A DNA stretch of 64,000 nucleotides from Sphaeroforma sirkka (GCA_001586965.3 LUCW03000005.1:131501-195500); one strand, 5' to 3'; positions 47,886 through 56,934 are shown, counted from the first letter of the stretch. The notes: a model not told the origin generated them from the sequence alone. A program made the numbers and translations.

Positions 47886-48368
47886 CTAGTTCTCCCTCTC
47901 CCTCCTGCCCTGGCGGTCCACGAAGCGCTCGTACGTTGCATTGACGCGTTCCCGCTCCTTGGTGATTTCCTGGAACAGGCGCGCAATGGTTTTTTCGTTT
48001 GCCCGGTACTCGTGCTCCAGCTCCCTGATGGTGCCTCTGATCTGGGCTAGCGGCGCGCCCTCCTCGTCGCGCAGGCTCTGCATAAGGCCAAAGTACAGCC
48101 GCTCGCTCCGGTAGCGGTACAGGTCCTGCATGATACTGGTGGCCTGGTGGATGTCGCGGATGTCCCGGGGCTGCTTGGGCGGCGGCTCGTTGGGGTTGCC
48201 GGCCCTTGCAGTCCACTCGGAGATGAGGGTTCGCCTCACGGTCTCGTCCATGGCCGCGTTGGTAAAGCTGGTGGTTGCCGCCTTGAGCTCCTGCTGCAGC
48301 GCCTCGTTGCGCTCAGTGAGCTCGCGGTGGGCATCGATTTTCGCTTGCAGGGGTTCAACTGCACTCAT
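47886..48368 (-). CDS. Coiled-coil protein, 160 residues
   Basis: Start chosen at the ATG beginning MSAVEPLQAKIDAH, directly preceded by an A-rich tract; a longer frame upstream reads antisense to the neighbouring gene. Both ends are coiled coil (ERNEALQQELKAATT, then IRELEHEYRANEKTIARLFQEITKE-type sequence), with a Pro-rich hinge NEPPPKQP in the middle. No family recognised. It is convergent with the kinase-like gene, 9 bp away. Confidence 0.65.
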   Translation of the reverse strand: MSAVEPLQAKIDAHRELTERNEALQQELKAATTSFTNAAMDETVRRTLISEWTARAGNPNEPPPKQPRDIRDIHQATSIMQDLYRYRSERLYFGLMQSLRDEEGAPLAQIRGTIRELEHEYRANEKTIARLFQEITKERERVNATYERFVDRQGRREREN

Positions 48369-48438
48369 TGCTACTATTTTTTTATCTAGGGAAAAAAAAG
48401 ATACTAAAGACAAAAAATAAAAAAATAAAAAAAAAACA
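48369..48438. promoter_or_regulatory. A-rich divergent promoter region
   Basis: A 70-bp spacer, largely A with scattered T, serves the genes starting at 48368 (minus) and 48439 (plus). The A-rich run ends one to three bases before the plus-strand ATG. Confidence 0.5.
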
Positions 48439-49923
48439 ATGGTTCTCGAGGACTTGGAGAGTCTCACAGTGGACACCGAGGAAGTCAATACTGTGGACCC
48501 CGGGCACGTTGAAGAGGAGTTTCCGGAGGGTGTTGACCTGGTGGTGTACACGGGGCACGTCCACCGGCGGGCCGAGGTCATCGCCCGCCTGCTGGGCACG
48601 CACCTCGGCAACCCGTCCGCGCTTGGGGTCAAGCGCAACGTGCTGATCATCACGGACGCAGAGTTCAAGAACGCGCTCGACCTGCAGCGGGCGTCGACGC
48701 CCACGGTGGCCGAGCGCAGGTACCGCGTCATCTCGTCGCCGGCGCTGCGGGCCAACACCATCGACAAAGGCTGGGTCGAGGGGTTCATCTACAACCACGA
48801 CACGCTGGTCATTGTGGACGATGCCGTCAACAACTGCAACCAGAAGAACATGCCCAAGATCCTGGCGTTCTACCGGACCACGCACGCGACCACGGCGAGC
48901 ACGCTGGTGCGGTTTGCCATCATCAACCACACCCGCGACACGGCGCGGGCGTGCTTTTCGCACATCCCAAACATTAAGAGTCTCGAGAAGCCGTACAATC
49001 TCAGGAACAGCACGGTGGCCAGCAACACGGTCGTCCAGCTGCGGGCGGGCGATTCGGTGCTGGAGCACGTTCTGCGCAACCTGGCCCTGCTGTACGCGTT
49101 CCTGTCGAGGCGCGACCCGACGCTGCTCAAACAAGTTGCAATGATCCATGCGGGCATTATCTTCTCAGAGGCCATGGCCAAGGGCGCCATGGCCACGCTG
49201 ACCGATACCTGGGAGGAGCTGCACCCCCTGCAGGCGACGGTTCCGGGGAAGGACCTGACCATGCGCGTGCCGCCTGACACGCCCAGTATAACCATTGATA
49301 CGCTGGTGGAGGTTGAGTACGCGGTGCAGGTGGCCCATATCCTAAAGGTGATAGACAGGGGCCTGAAGCAGTGGTTTGCCGCCGACAGGGCGGGGCGCCG
49401 GCGGGAGGTCAGGGTGGAGGTTGTTAGGGCGGTCGGTGATATTGTGGACGCGTACGAGTTTGAGGGGATCGCGGTCGTCGTCCACGACATCCCGCGCGAC
49501 CAGCTCGAGGATGTCTGTGCCCTGGGCAGCCGCGCGAGCGTCGTGGGCAAGCCGCGGCTCGCCCGGCTCGAGTGCGTGGCCGCCACCAACGGGTACATTG
49601 AACGCAGCCCAACCGACCGGCGGTTCACGGCGGCCATCGACCTGTTCCCGGCGCTTACGCGGGACCCCACCACGCTGCGGGCCCTCAGCGACACGACCGC
49701 CGAGACCTTTAGCACGTTTGCTCTCGACCTGTCAATCACGCACCCGGCCAACTTCCCCCAGGACGACCTGTCGCAGACCAGCCGCGACGGCACCATGCCG
49801 AGCCACCTGTCCAGCCTCATGCGGCTGAAGCCCAGCGCCAACATGTACACGTACAGGTCTGCGCAGGAGCACCAGCTGTGGCTGGCGGAACGAAAATCGG
49901 CAAATGCGCTGCGGGCGACCTAG
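48439..49923 (+). CDS. Unknown 494-residue protein, possibly a degenerate P-loop ATPase fold
   Basis: Residues 30-200 alternate hydrophobic strands and helices. DLVVYTGHVHRRAEVIARLL sits where a P-loop would be, RNVLIITDAEF forms a second strand, and TLVIVDDAVNN resembles a Walker B strand, followed by a segment similar in layout to the A32-type packaging ATPase sensor region. A true GxxxxGK[ST] Walker A is absent, so ATP binding is doubtful. The rest is helical and unrecognised. The A-tract promoter suggests the late class. This is a fold suggestion only. Confidence 0.6.
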   Translation: MVLEDLESLTVDTEEVNTVDPGHVEEEFPEGVDLVVYTGHVHRRAEVIARLLGTHLGNPSALGVKRNVLIITDAEFKNALDLQRASTPTVAERRYRVISSPALRANTIDKGWVEGFIYNHDTLVIVDDAVNNCNQKNMPKILAFYRTTHATTASTLVRFAIINHTRDTARACFSHIPNIKSLEKPYNLRNSTVASNTVVQLRAGDSVLEHVLRNLALLYAFLSRRDPTLLKQVAMIHAGIIFSEAMAKGAMATLTDTWEELHPLQATVPGKDLTMRVPPDTPSITIDTLVEVEYAVQVAHILKVIDRGLKQWFAADRAGRRREVRVEVVRAVGDIVDAYEFEGIAVVVHDIPRDQLEDVCALGSRASVVGKPRLARLECVAATNGYIERSPTDRRFTAAIDLFPALTRDPTTLRALSDTTAETFSTFALDLSITHPANFPQDDLSQTSRDGTMPSHLSSLMRLKPSANMYTYRSAQEHQLWLAERKSANALRAT

Positions 49924-50045
49924 GAAAAAAATGTCTCGGCCAAATGTACAGAATACGTTATGTGGGGTGCAAAAAAAGTTTTCCAAAAAGTAAATAAAAC
50001 AGCCACTCGCCTTCCGAATAATAAAAAAAAATCCCATGACCTGCT

Positions 50046-50459
50046 GTGGAACCCCCCTCCATCGGGCACCCCGGGCAGCTGCCCGGCCACCGCCCCTGCC
50101 ATAGTCGCCCTGGCCCCCAATGCCCCCCGGGCGCACCACCCACCGACGAGGACTGTAGCAACTTTATTGTGATCAAGGCCCCGCAGTGCCCCACGCCGTG
50201 CCCCACGGTGTGCCCCACGCGCCCGCCCAAGGTCAACTACTTTCTGCTCAAGTCCGTGTGCACCGAGCCCCCAACCCCGCCGCCCTGCCCCCCTGCCCCC
50301 TGCACCAGCAACGTGACGTTCATGGACATGAACGGCAACTCGATCCCCAACGCAAACTCGGCCCAGTTCCTGTTTGTGAACAATGGCCAGCCCTCATACG
50401 GCTACAACAAGTGCCAGCGCCCCTGCGACGGGTACGCAAAGTTCCTGCAGTATAGATAG
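50046..50459 (+). CDS. Small Cys/Pro-rich protein, start unresolved
   Basis: The open frame has no ATG near its beginning and its first part is low-complexity Pro/Gly sequence, so the true start is uncertain. The credible part runs from CSNFIVIKAPQCPTPCPTVCPTRPP to the end GYAKFLQYR and holds about twelve Cys in CP-type pairs. An A-rich tract lies upstream near 50025. It is convergent with the fibre gene at 50506. A small disulphide-linked virion protein is possible. Confidence 0.4.
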   Translation: MEPPSIGHPGQLPGHRPCHSRPGPQCPPGAPPTDEDCSNFIVIKAPQCPTPCPTVCPTRPPKVNYFLLKSVCTEPPTPPPCPPAPCTSNVTFMDMNGNSIPNANSAQFLFVNNGQPSYGYNKCQRPCDGYAKFLQYR

Positions 50460-50505
50460 ATGTTTTAAAAATGTTTTATTTTTTTTTGGAATAAAAAATA
50501 TAAAA

Positions 50506-52911
50506 TTACGCCGCGACCATTTTCTGGCTCTGCACGTACTGCTGCTCGACGCGCGCCTCCAGCGCATCGCGCACCATCCTCCAGTTCACGCCGCCCCCCA
50601 GCATGAACTCGGGGCACAGGTCCGCCAGCTCCTCCATGTCGAGCCCCAGCCGCGGGCCGCCCCTCTCGGCTCGAACCGGGACCTGCAGCAGACGGTCCGT
50701 CAGCTCGGCCGACACACGGTACGGCACATCGAGCGTGGGGCACCCGGCGTGCGTAATCTCACTGGTGGCCGGGTTGTAGTACATCCGGACCCCCACTCCC
50801 GTACTAACCCCCATAGCCGCCGGTGGGTACGTGGTCCCGGCCTGCGTCGGGCGCACCGTCGTGCCGAGCTGCACGGACCCGGCCTTGAGGCCAGCGCCGT
50901 CGGCATCGAACGCCTGGCTGCCCAGCACGATGGACTGGGCGCCCTGGTCCTGGAACCCGGCGCCGGCTCCGACGGCAATCGCCCCCTCGCCCTGCCGCAC
51001 ATTGCCCGCCGCGTGCCCGACGGCCACCGCCTCGCGCCCCTGGCAGGTCGTCCCGGCCGACTTGCCGACGGCCAGGGAGTACTCGCCCTGCGAGCTGGCG
51101 CCCGCCTCCACACCCACCGCCACGGCGCCTGCGCCCTGCTTGCTGCCGCCCGCGCCCGTGCCCACGGCCACGGTGAGCTTGCCTTCCTCCGCGTAGCCGG
51201 CGCCTGCGCCGAGCGCGACGGCATACCCCCCCTGCTTCATGGCCCCGGCGCGCTCGCCCAGCCCCACGGACCCCTCGGATCTTCCGTCGCTGCCGGCATA
51301 CTCGCCGAGGTACACGCTGGCATCCGAGCAGTCCGGTCTCTGTATGTTGGTCACCCGTGGCCGCCGCGCGTCCGCCGGCAGGGGGGTGAGCAGCCCGTTG
51401 GTCCACTCGGTCCCGCTGTACGACACAAAGTCCCCCTCCCCCGTGTACGGCGTGCTGTGCGTTAGCGGAAGCCCCCCGGGCGGGCCGCGCTCCCCCCGGG
51501 GGCCATCGTCGCCGGCCTCGCCGGCTATGGCGCCACTGGGGTCGGCGTCGGCACCGGGCGGGCCCACCGCTCCCACAAAGTCTGGGATCTCAATCAGCGT
51601 GTGCGAGTCGAGCTCAATCCTTAGTACGTGAGTGTCCTGATCGTATGCGATGGTGCTTATGCCCGCGCCCGCGGGCCCCGTGGCCCCTCTGCCGTCTGCC
51701 CCGGCGGCGTACACGCTGCCCAGCACAAGAGGCGCGAGGGGCTTGCCGTTGGCGGCCAGCGCCATGGTGAGATCGCCCTGCGGGGTTACGGCGAGGCCGG
51801 CAAAGTCCACGCCCGGGGCGCCGCAGGGGCCGCGCACGGGGGACGTGACGTGCTCAGACCCGTCCGTGTAGGTGGCCACGAGGCGGTCGGCCTCGCGGTT
51901 GAGCATCACGGCCTGCACCGCGACCCCGTCGTCGCCGCGGCTCCCGGGCGGGCCCTGCGGCCCTCGGGGGCCGGCCTCGCCGCGGAACTGTGTCCCGGAG
52001 GCCGCGATGCTGCGCCCGTCCGACATGGCAAGGTTCACGTAGCCGTCGTCGCCCACGGTGACGGCCTCGAGGTCCGCACCCGGCGGCCCGTGGGTGCCCA
52101 CGGGGACCAGCTCGCAGCTGTCGAGGACGACGCCGAGCGGCACCTCGACTGTCTTTAGGACCCGCGGTGTTTCGCCGCCGCCGCCGCCGGCCTGGTGGTA
52201 GTTGTTGCGGTGGGACGGCTCGTCCACAAGATCAACGTACAGCATGGACTCGGCCGTGTCGAGCCGCACGCTGGCCACGCCCGATCCCGGGGCCCCGGCT
52301 GCGCCCTGGAACAGCCCGAGGTCATGCACGATGCCGTTGGACGTGCTAACTAGTACGCGCCCGTCGTCGGCGGCGGACACGCCGTCCACCGAGGTGCCGG
52401 CGGGACCCGTGGCTCCCGGGGCAAAGAGGTTGGGGATCTCAACCGTGGACATGGAGCCGTTGGCGAGGGCAAACGAGATCGAGGGGCGGGGGCTCGTGGT
52501 GCTGGTCGCGGGGCTCGGCATGACGCCCCTGATGCCGCGGTGAGGGGTTGTGGGTACAACCTGTGCGGTGTCGAGGTCGTAGGCCAGCAGCCGCGCGGAC
52601 GGCTCAAGGGCCGGGCCGGCGGCCGCCGCAATGGGGCCCATGTACACGGCGTTGGTGTGGCGGGTGGCGATCGTGCACCCCGTGGCGTTGAGGACGAGCG
52701 TGTTGTCGTGTTGGTCCTTGGGTGCAGCGAACTTGCCGATGGCCACGGCCTCTCGCCCCTGGTTGGCATGGCCCGCCCCGTAGCCAATGGCGATGCTGTC
52801 GCGCCCCTGGTTGAGGTTGGCGGCGCTGCGCCCGATGCCGATGGCGTTGCGGCCCATTACCCCAGACTGGGCCTCGGTGGCAATGTTGATGTTGCCCAGT
52901 GTGTCGCTCAT
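50506..52911 (-). CDS. Collagen-like/YadA-head fibre protein with S74-like end
   Basis: An 801-residue protein. Residues 1-75 are YadA-head units (AIGIGRSAANLNQG). Residues 150-530 are short beta segments broken by collagen-like Gly-Pro-X stretches (GPRGPQGPPGSRGDDG, GERGPPGGLP). Residues 560-690 are head units again (VALGAGAGYAEEG). The end has YYNPATSEIT followed by LGLDMEELADLCPE and VNWRMVRDALEARVEQQ, a layout like the distal half of an S74 chaperone but without the S..TKENI cleavage segment. Closest in style to the gene at 22332. A surface fibre is inferred. Confidence 0.8.
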   Translation of the reverse strand: MSDTLGNINIATEAQSGVMGRNAIGIGRSAANLNQGRDSIAIGYGAGHANQGREAVAIGKFAAPKDQHDNTLVLNATGCTIATRHTNAVYMGPIAAAAGPALEPSARLLAYDLDTAQVVPTTPHRGIRGVMPSPATSTTSPRPSISFALANGSMSTVEIPNLFAPGATGPAGTSVDGVSAADDGRVLVSTSNGIVHDLGLFQGAAGAPGSGVASVRLDTAESMLYVDLVDEPSHRNNYHQAGGGGGETPRVLKTVEVPLGVVLDSCELVPVGTHGPPGADLEAVTVGDDGYVNLAMSDGRSIAASGTQFRGEAGPRGPQGPPGSRGDDGVAVQAVMLNREADRLVATYTDGSEHVTSPVRGPCGAPGVDFAGLAVTPQGDLTMALAANGKPLAPLVLGSVYAAGADGRGATGPAGAGISTIAYDQDTHVLRIELDSHTLIEIPDFVGAVGPPGADADPSGAIAGEAGDDGPRGERGPPGGLPLTHSTPYTGEGDFVSYSGTEWTNGLLTPLPADARRPRVTNIQRPDCSDASVYLGEYAGSDGRSEGSVGLGERAGAMKQGGYAVALGAGAGYAEEGKLTVAVGTGAGGSKQGAGAVAVGVEAGASSQGEYSLAVGKSAGTTCQGREAVAVGHAAGNVRQGEGAIAVGAGAGFQDQGAQSIVLGSQAFDADGAGLKAGSVQLGTTVRPTQAGTTYPPAAMGVSTGVGVRMYYNPATSEITHAGCPTLDVPYRVSAELTDRLLQVPVRAERGGPRLGLDMEELADLCPEFMLGGGVNWRMVRDALEARVEQQYVQSQKMVAA

Positions 52912-53136
52912 GTTTGCTGTGATTTTTTTTTCTTGGTTTGGTTTGGGTGTCTAGTTTGGGTTGGTTGTTTGGGGTTTGTGTTTGGGGATCGGGCGACAGG
53001 GCAATTTCGCTTTTCGAGCGGCGCCTGAAAAAAAAAAGCGAAATTGGGATGGACGGCCAGGGCCCTTATAAACCACCAAACTAAGACCACACCAAAACAA
53101 AACACAACAACCCAAACCAAAACAAGAAAAAAAAAA

Positions 53137-53553
53137 ATGCTTGGAGCACTTGTGACCATCCTTGCCGCGCTGAGCGTGGCCGCCTCTACAGCGGCGGCAG
53201 ACCGCGTGGAGGCCCAGTTCTGGGCGACATCCACCTCGTGCAGCGGGTCGCCGACCATTTCAACGGTGCGCAGCACGGGGTGCAACAGCATCACGTACGG
53301 GAGCCAGTCGTTCTACTTCAACATCCAGTGTCCGTCTGGCGTCCCGCAGGCGCAGATCTGCTCCGACACGTCGTGCGGCAACTGCCAGACGTTTGATGTG
53401 CTCAACAACCAGTGCGGGCACGGCTTCAACGTTGTGGCATCGGCAAAGATCGACTGTATTGACGACGACTCGAACGCAGCCGCTTCCGTGGATGCCGACG
53501 GGGCGAGAACGGCCGTGGCCGCCATGGCCGTCATGTGCGCGGCAATGATGTAA
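53137..53553 (+). CDS. Secreted Cys-rich protein
   Basis: Start set at the ATG directly after an A-tract, giving 138 residues. Residues 1-20 form a signal peptide (LGALVTILAALSVAASTAAA). The mature part has ten Cys in a compact beta-type domain (TSTSCSGSP, DTSCGNCQTF, NNQCGHGF). The last 15 residues are hydrophobic (TAVAAMAVMCAAMM), resembling a membrane anchor or GPI signal. A TTATAAA at about 53067 could be an additional promoter. Among the few proteins here with a classical signal peptide. No family recognised. Confidence 0.7.
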   Translation: MLGALVTILAALSVAASTAAADRVEAQFWATSTSCSGSPTISTVRSTGCNSITYGSQSFYFNIQCPSGVPQAQICSDTSCGNCQTFDVLNNQCGHGFNVVASAKIDCIDDDSNAAASVDADGARTAVAAMAVMCAAMM

Positions 53554-53609
53554 CTATTTTTTCACTTGACTAATAAAAAAACAAAATAAAAAACCCTTGT
53601 AAAAAAACC

Positions 53610-54272
53610 ATGACGTTTACAATGACTGTGGACAACCTGGCCCTCGACTCGGAGGCCGGCTCAGCCTCGATCATAACCGTGTCCACGACGCCGGTGCATC
53701 TCGAGCCGGAAATGGAGTTTCTTGCGCCCCTGACGAAGCTGGGGTCCGGGGATGCATGCACGCTCACGGGGGTCATTGAGTGTGTCAAGGGCGACGCCAC
53801 GTATGTGTGGAGCGTGTCGAGCTCCCGGATGTACCTTGTGCGCCCGACAACGACGTATCCCGGATCGCAGATGGTGTTTGGCGACCTAACGCTGGACGCG
53901 ACGAGGACTACACTGGAGTGCAAGCAGATCAAGGTCGGGGACGCGTATCTTGCCAACAGCGACACTGGCCTGGTGATGGTCGATGACAAACCCACGGTGA
54001 CATTCAAGCTGGTATTTGATGTCCCAATTGTGCTGTGTGATGATGACGACCCAGAGGACCCGGAAGTGGTTCCACCAGTTGTTCCACCAGTGGACCCAGT
54101 GGTTCCACCCGAGGACCCAGAAGAAGAAGAAGGTGCAATGGATAAGGTCGTTCTGGGGATGCAGGTCAAGTACTGGTTGATGGTCGGCGGAGGCGGCTTC
54201 CTCCTCATTATCCTGGTCATTGTGCTGCTATCGTCGAGCAAGAAGCGCTCAAACCCGTACACGATGTACTAG
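53610..54272 (+). CDS. C-terminally anchored membrane protein, paralogue of 26573
   Basis: A 220-residue protein with a beta-rich N-terminal region, an acidic Pro/Val linker (VVPPVVPPVDPVVPPEDPE), one transmembrane segment (LMVGGGGFLLIILVIVLL) and a short basic tail ending NPYTMY. The linker is made of near repeats. Layout and tail match the protein at 26573. No signal peptide. A virion membrane protein is inferred; an A-rich leader precedes the ATG. Confidence 0.7.
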   Translation: MTFTMTVDNLALDSEAGSASIITVSTTPVHLEPEMEFLAPLTKLGSGDACTLTGVIECVKGDATYVWSVSSSRMYLVRPTTTYPGSQMVFGDLTLDATRTTLECKQIKVGDAYLANSDTGLVMVDDKPTVTFKLVFDVPIVLCDDDDPEDPEVVPPVVPPVDPVVPPEDPEEEEGAMDKVVLGMQVKYWLMVGGGGFLLIILVIVLLSSSKKRSNPYTMY

Positions 54273-54275
54273 GCA

Positions 54276-54614
54276 TTAGGCATACGCTTCGAGCCACGAG
54301 CGCACAGCGGCCTCCATGCTCTCGCGGATCTCTTCGTCCGTTATAACGCCATTCTGCCTGATGGGCAAAGTCACCTGACCCGGCACGGGTACCGGCTTCC
54401 GTGCACGCGCCTCGCGAGCTGCAGCCTCTCTCTTTTCCTTTTCGGCAGTCACCCTAGCCCTGTCAACCTCTCTCTGTTCCCGTTCTGCCGCCGCTACTCG
54501 CCCCTTCTCTTGCCCCTGATTTTTATTCCTCCTTTGCTCCACGCGTCTCGCTGCTGCTGCTGCATGGCCTTCATCTTCTGCTTCCGCTCGTTTTCCCTCG
54601 CCTCCTTTGCCCAC
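54276..54614 (-). CDS. Charged helical ORF overlapping the 54494 gene
   Basis: A 112-residue frame rich in Glu, Lys, Arg and Ala that overlaps the end of the neighbouring minus-strand gene. Its last 25 residues (ITDEEIRESMEAAVRSWLEAY) look like a real helix, so it may be a genuine small protein or belong with the larger gene. I cannot decide from the sequence. Confidence 0.4.
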   Translation of the reverse strand: MGKGGEGKRAEAEDEGHAAAAARRVEQRRNKNQGQEKGRVAAAEREQREVDRARVTAEKEKREAAAREARARKPVPVPGQVTLPIRQNGVITDEEIRESMEAAVRSWLEAYA

Positions 54615-55672
54615 GCGTCTCGCTGCTGCTGCTGCATGGCCTTCATCTTCTGCTTTCCGCTCGTTTCCCTCGCCTCCTTGTCTATCGCGTCTCGCTGCTG
54701 CTGCTGCATGGCCTTCATTCTCTTCGTTTCCTCTGTTGCAGCTAGCTTATTCAGAGCCACTTCCTGTTCAGCCAATTTATTGTCAATGGTCTTATTATCC
54801 TTTTCCCAGGCCAGCCGTATCTGCTCCTTTTTAGCCGTCAGCTGCCTCTGTTCCAACACCAACTGTTTCCACTTTTGCGACTTGTCGCCCGTCTTGTCCT
54901 TGTTCCGAATCCCCTCTCTCATTGTACCCCAATTGTTCTTTGGCCTTCTTGCGCGCAGCTCCCGAATGTTGTTCGCCTCAACGGATTGCTCATCGGACGA
55001 GTTGTACCACTCGGGCTCGGCGCGCCCCCACAGCAGCGACTCGGACCACGAGTTGACCCGCTTGTTCTTGTCAAAGAACGCCGCCCCCGCGTTCGTCAGG
55101 TACAGGATGGCCACGATAGCCTCCCGCTGCGCCAGAACGGCTTGGGCACCCGTGTCGGGGGCATCACTATTCTGTTTGGCCCGCAGTGAGATTTGCGCCC
55201 AGCGGCGCTGCACCGTTTCAGGCGCCTCGGCCCCCCATAGTGTTTTGCGGATCTTTGCAATCTCTCCCGTCAGCCACACGCGGACAGCATCGCCCAGCCG
55301 GTGCGCGCCCAGGATGTAGAGCAGCTGGTCGGCCTGGAGAACGAGCACAAACTCCTCAATGTTGTCATACCTGGGGTCCACATGTAAGGACTGAATGATC
55401 GAATGTGTGCTAAAGATGGCTGCCGCCAGTGCCGATTCATCGCCACCCTTGGCCACCCCCGCCTGCCCCTGGGCCACCCTCGCCCTCGCCATGTCTGTCA
55501 GATTGCGCCATTCCGCTTTATAGTACTCCGGGAGCTGGGACTGGCCAATATCCTCCAGTAGCATCTTCAGGTGCGTCACGTGCACCGGGAGGTAGCTGGC
55601 AGCTCGGATCCCGATTTCGTGCATGTTCTCCTCCAGGCGTCCCTGCAGCTCGAGCATCTTCTGGTCATCCAT
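54494..55672 (-). CDS. Unknown 392-residue protein with Gln-rich coiled-coil repeats
   Basis: Residues 1-230 look globular (TARAGNP-free, Trp- and Leu-rich) without a known motif. From about residue 280 the chain is charged coiled coil, ending in three copies of a 24-residue unit KMKAMQQQQRDAW-KEARE, encoded by a 72-bp DNA repeat with CTGCTGCTGCTG cores (about 54535-54720). The promoter region is shared with the TATA-driven gene at 55820. Function unknown; an assembly scaffold is speculation. Confidence 0.65.
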   Translation of the reverse strand: MDDQKMLELQGRLEENMHEIGIRAASYLPVHVTHLKMLLEDIGQSQLPEYYKAEWRNLTDMARARVAQGQAGVAKGGDESALAAAIFSTHSIIQSLHVDPRYDNIEEFVLVLQADQLLYILGAHRLGDAVRVWLTGEIAKIRKTLWGAEAPETVQRRWAQISLRAKQNSDAPDTGAQAVLAQREAIVAILYLTNAGAAFFDKNKRVNSWSESLLWGRAEPEWYNSSDEQSVEANNIRELRARRPKNNWGTMREGIRNKDKTGDKSQKWKQLVLEQRQLTAKKEQIRLAWEKDNKTIDNKLAEQEVALNKLAATEETKRMKAMQQQQRDAIDKEARETSGKQKMKAMQQQQRDAWAKEARENERKQKMKAMQQQQRDAWSKGGIKIRGKRRGE

Positions 55673-55751
55673 GTCTATTAATAGAATGTCCCCACTTTAA
55701 ATTTTTATATACTCGTCGAGAAATTTAATTTTTTGTCGCGGCGGGAATTGG

Positions 55752-55796
55752 TATAAATAGTCACAACTCGCCGTCACAATGCTCATAAATCACAAC
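55752..55796 (+). promoter_or_regulatory. TATA box with TCACAA elements
   Basis: TATAAAT at 55752-55758, followed by TCACAACTCG and GTCACAATG within 25 bp and ATCACAAC slightly later. The ATG follows at 55820. Confidence 0.6.
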
Positions 55797-55819
55797 AACA
55801 CAAAAGAGAAACATCAACT

Positions 55820-56908
55820 ATGCCGACCGCCACAGCAATCCCCGACATCACCCTCGAGAGGGTCAACCGGCACCAGCTGCCCGGAACAGAGATCGAGACC
55901 CTGACCCGAAACGGCACCCTCTACGCGTACCGGTGTGCCAGCAAACACGGCCACGAGGTGTCGAGCAAGTACCTCGAGCTCGCCATGCGCCAGTGCGCCG
56001 TCTCCAAGAGACTGGCCGTGTGTGCGTCGTGCAACCGCGCTCTAAACGACACCTCCGGCCTCGGCCTCTACATCCAGCGGCTCGCCGCCCGCCACAAGGA
56101 GTACGTCGGCCACACGAGGGCCAACGGCCGGCTCGCGCTCGACTACAAGTGTCTGACGTGCGGTGCAACCAACCAGGTGACTGCCAACGGCATCAGGTGT
56201 TACTCCGGGGGCGTCTGCCCCACCTGCAAATACTGGCCCTTGCCCGACCGACGCAAGGTGCTGGCGGCTATGGACTGCACGGGGCTCTCGGACCCCGTGT
56301 TTGTGGGCCGCTGCGTAAACTTTATGTGCCATTGCGGCTCACGATCCAAGCTAAACCTTGAAATGGTCGTGGCCGGCTACTCGTGCAACACCTGCAACGA
56401 GGAGCGGCTGGCGGCGGCGGCCAACCGCCTCGCCCAGGCGCTGTTGCGCAAGCAGATCAAGGACCTGCAGCGACTCAGACTGGGCGGCATGGGAGCCGTG
56501 AAGGCGGAGGCCATGCGACGGGCTGCACACAAGGCGTTCTCGGGGCCAGCACCCCAGACAAGGCCCGGTGACATTGTCCCCAGTGATCACAAGAAGGGTT
56601 TACAACCCCCGAAGCGCGAGGTCCGGTCGGGCACGTCGACGCCTGAGCTGGCCCACGGGAGTCGCGTTAGTTGCGACAACCCCACACCCGTCAAGAGTGC
56701 CTCTTCTGGGAGTCGCATGGGGGAAATCATAACGGCGTGCGTGTCCACGACACATACGCCTACGGCCCCGGCCAAGAAGGAGCGCGTGTGGAGGCGTACG
56801 GTTACTATCCCCCCTGCGGGAGCCCATGCGACACACGTCAAGGTCCGCAGCGAGGGCAAGGTGGTGGAGCTGGTGCCGTCCTCGGACACGAATCGAAAAG
56901 GAAAATAA
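55820..56908 (+). CDS. Zinc-ribbon-rich protein
   Basis: A 362-residue protein. Residues 35-205 contain repeated Cys pairs: CASKHGH, CASCN, CLTCG, CPTCK, CHCG and CNTCN, consistent with two or three zinc ribbons. The intervening blocks (ALDYKCLTCGATNQV, VNFMCHCGSRSKLNL) look alike, which suggests an internal duplication. The C-terminal 150 residues are basic, Ser/Thr/Pro-rich and probably disordered. No family recognised. The TATA promoter and zinc ribbons suggest an early regulatory protein (inference). Confidence 0.7.
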   Translation: MPTATAIPDITLERVNRHQLPGTEIETLTRNGTLYAYRCASKHGHEVSSKYLELAMRQCAVSKRLAVCASCNRALNDTSGLGLYIQRLAARHKEYVGHTRANGRLALDYKCLTCGATNQVTANGIRCYSGGVCPTCKYWPLPDRRKVLAAMDCTGLSDPVFVGRCVNFMCHCGSRSKLNLEMVVAGYSCNTCNEERLAAAANRLAQALLRKQIKDLQRLRLGGMGAVKAEAMRRAAHKAFSGPAPQTRPGDIVPSDHKKGLQPPKREVRSGTSTPELAHGSRVSCDNPTPVKSASSGSRMGEIITACVSTTHTPTAPAKKERVWRRTVTIPPAGAHATHVKVRSEGKVVELVPSSDTNRKGK

Positions 56909-56934
56909 ATATCTTTAAATATTTTTAAACATGT

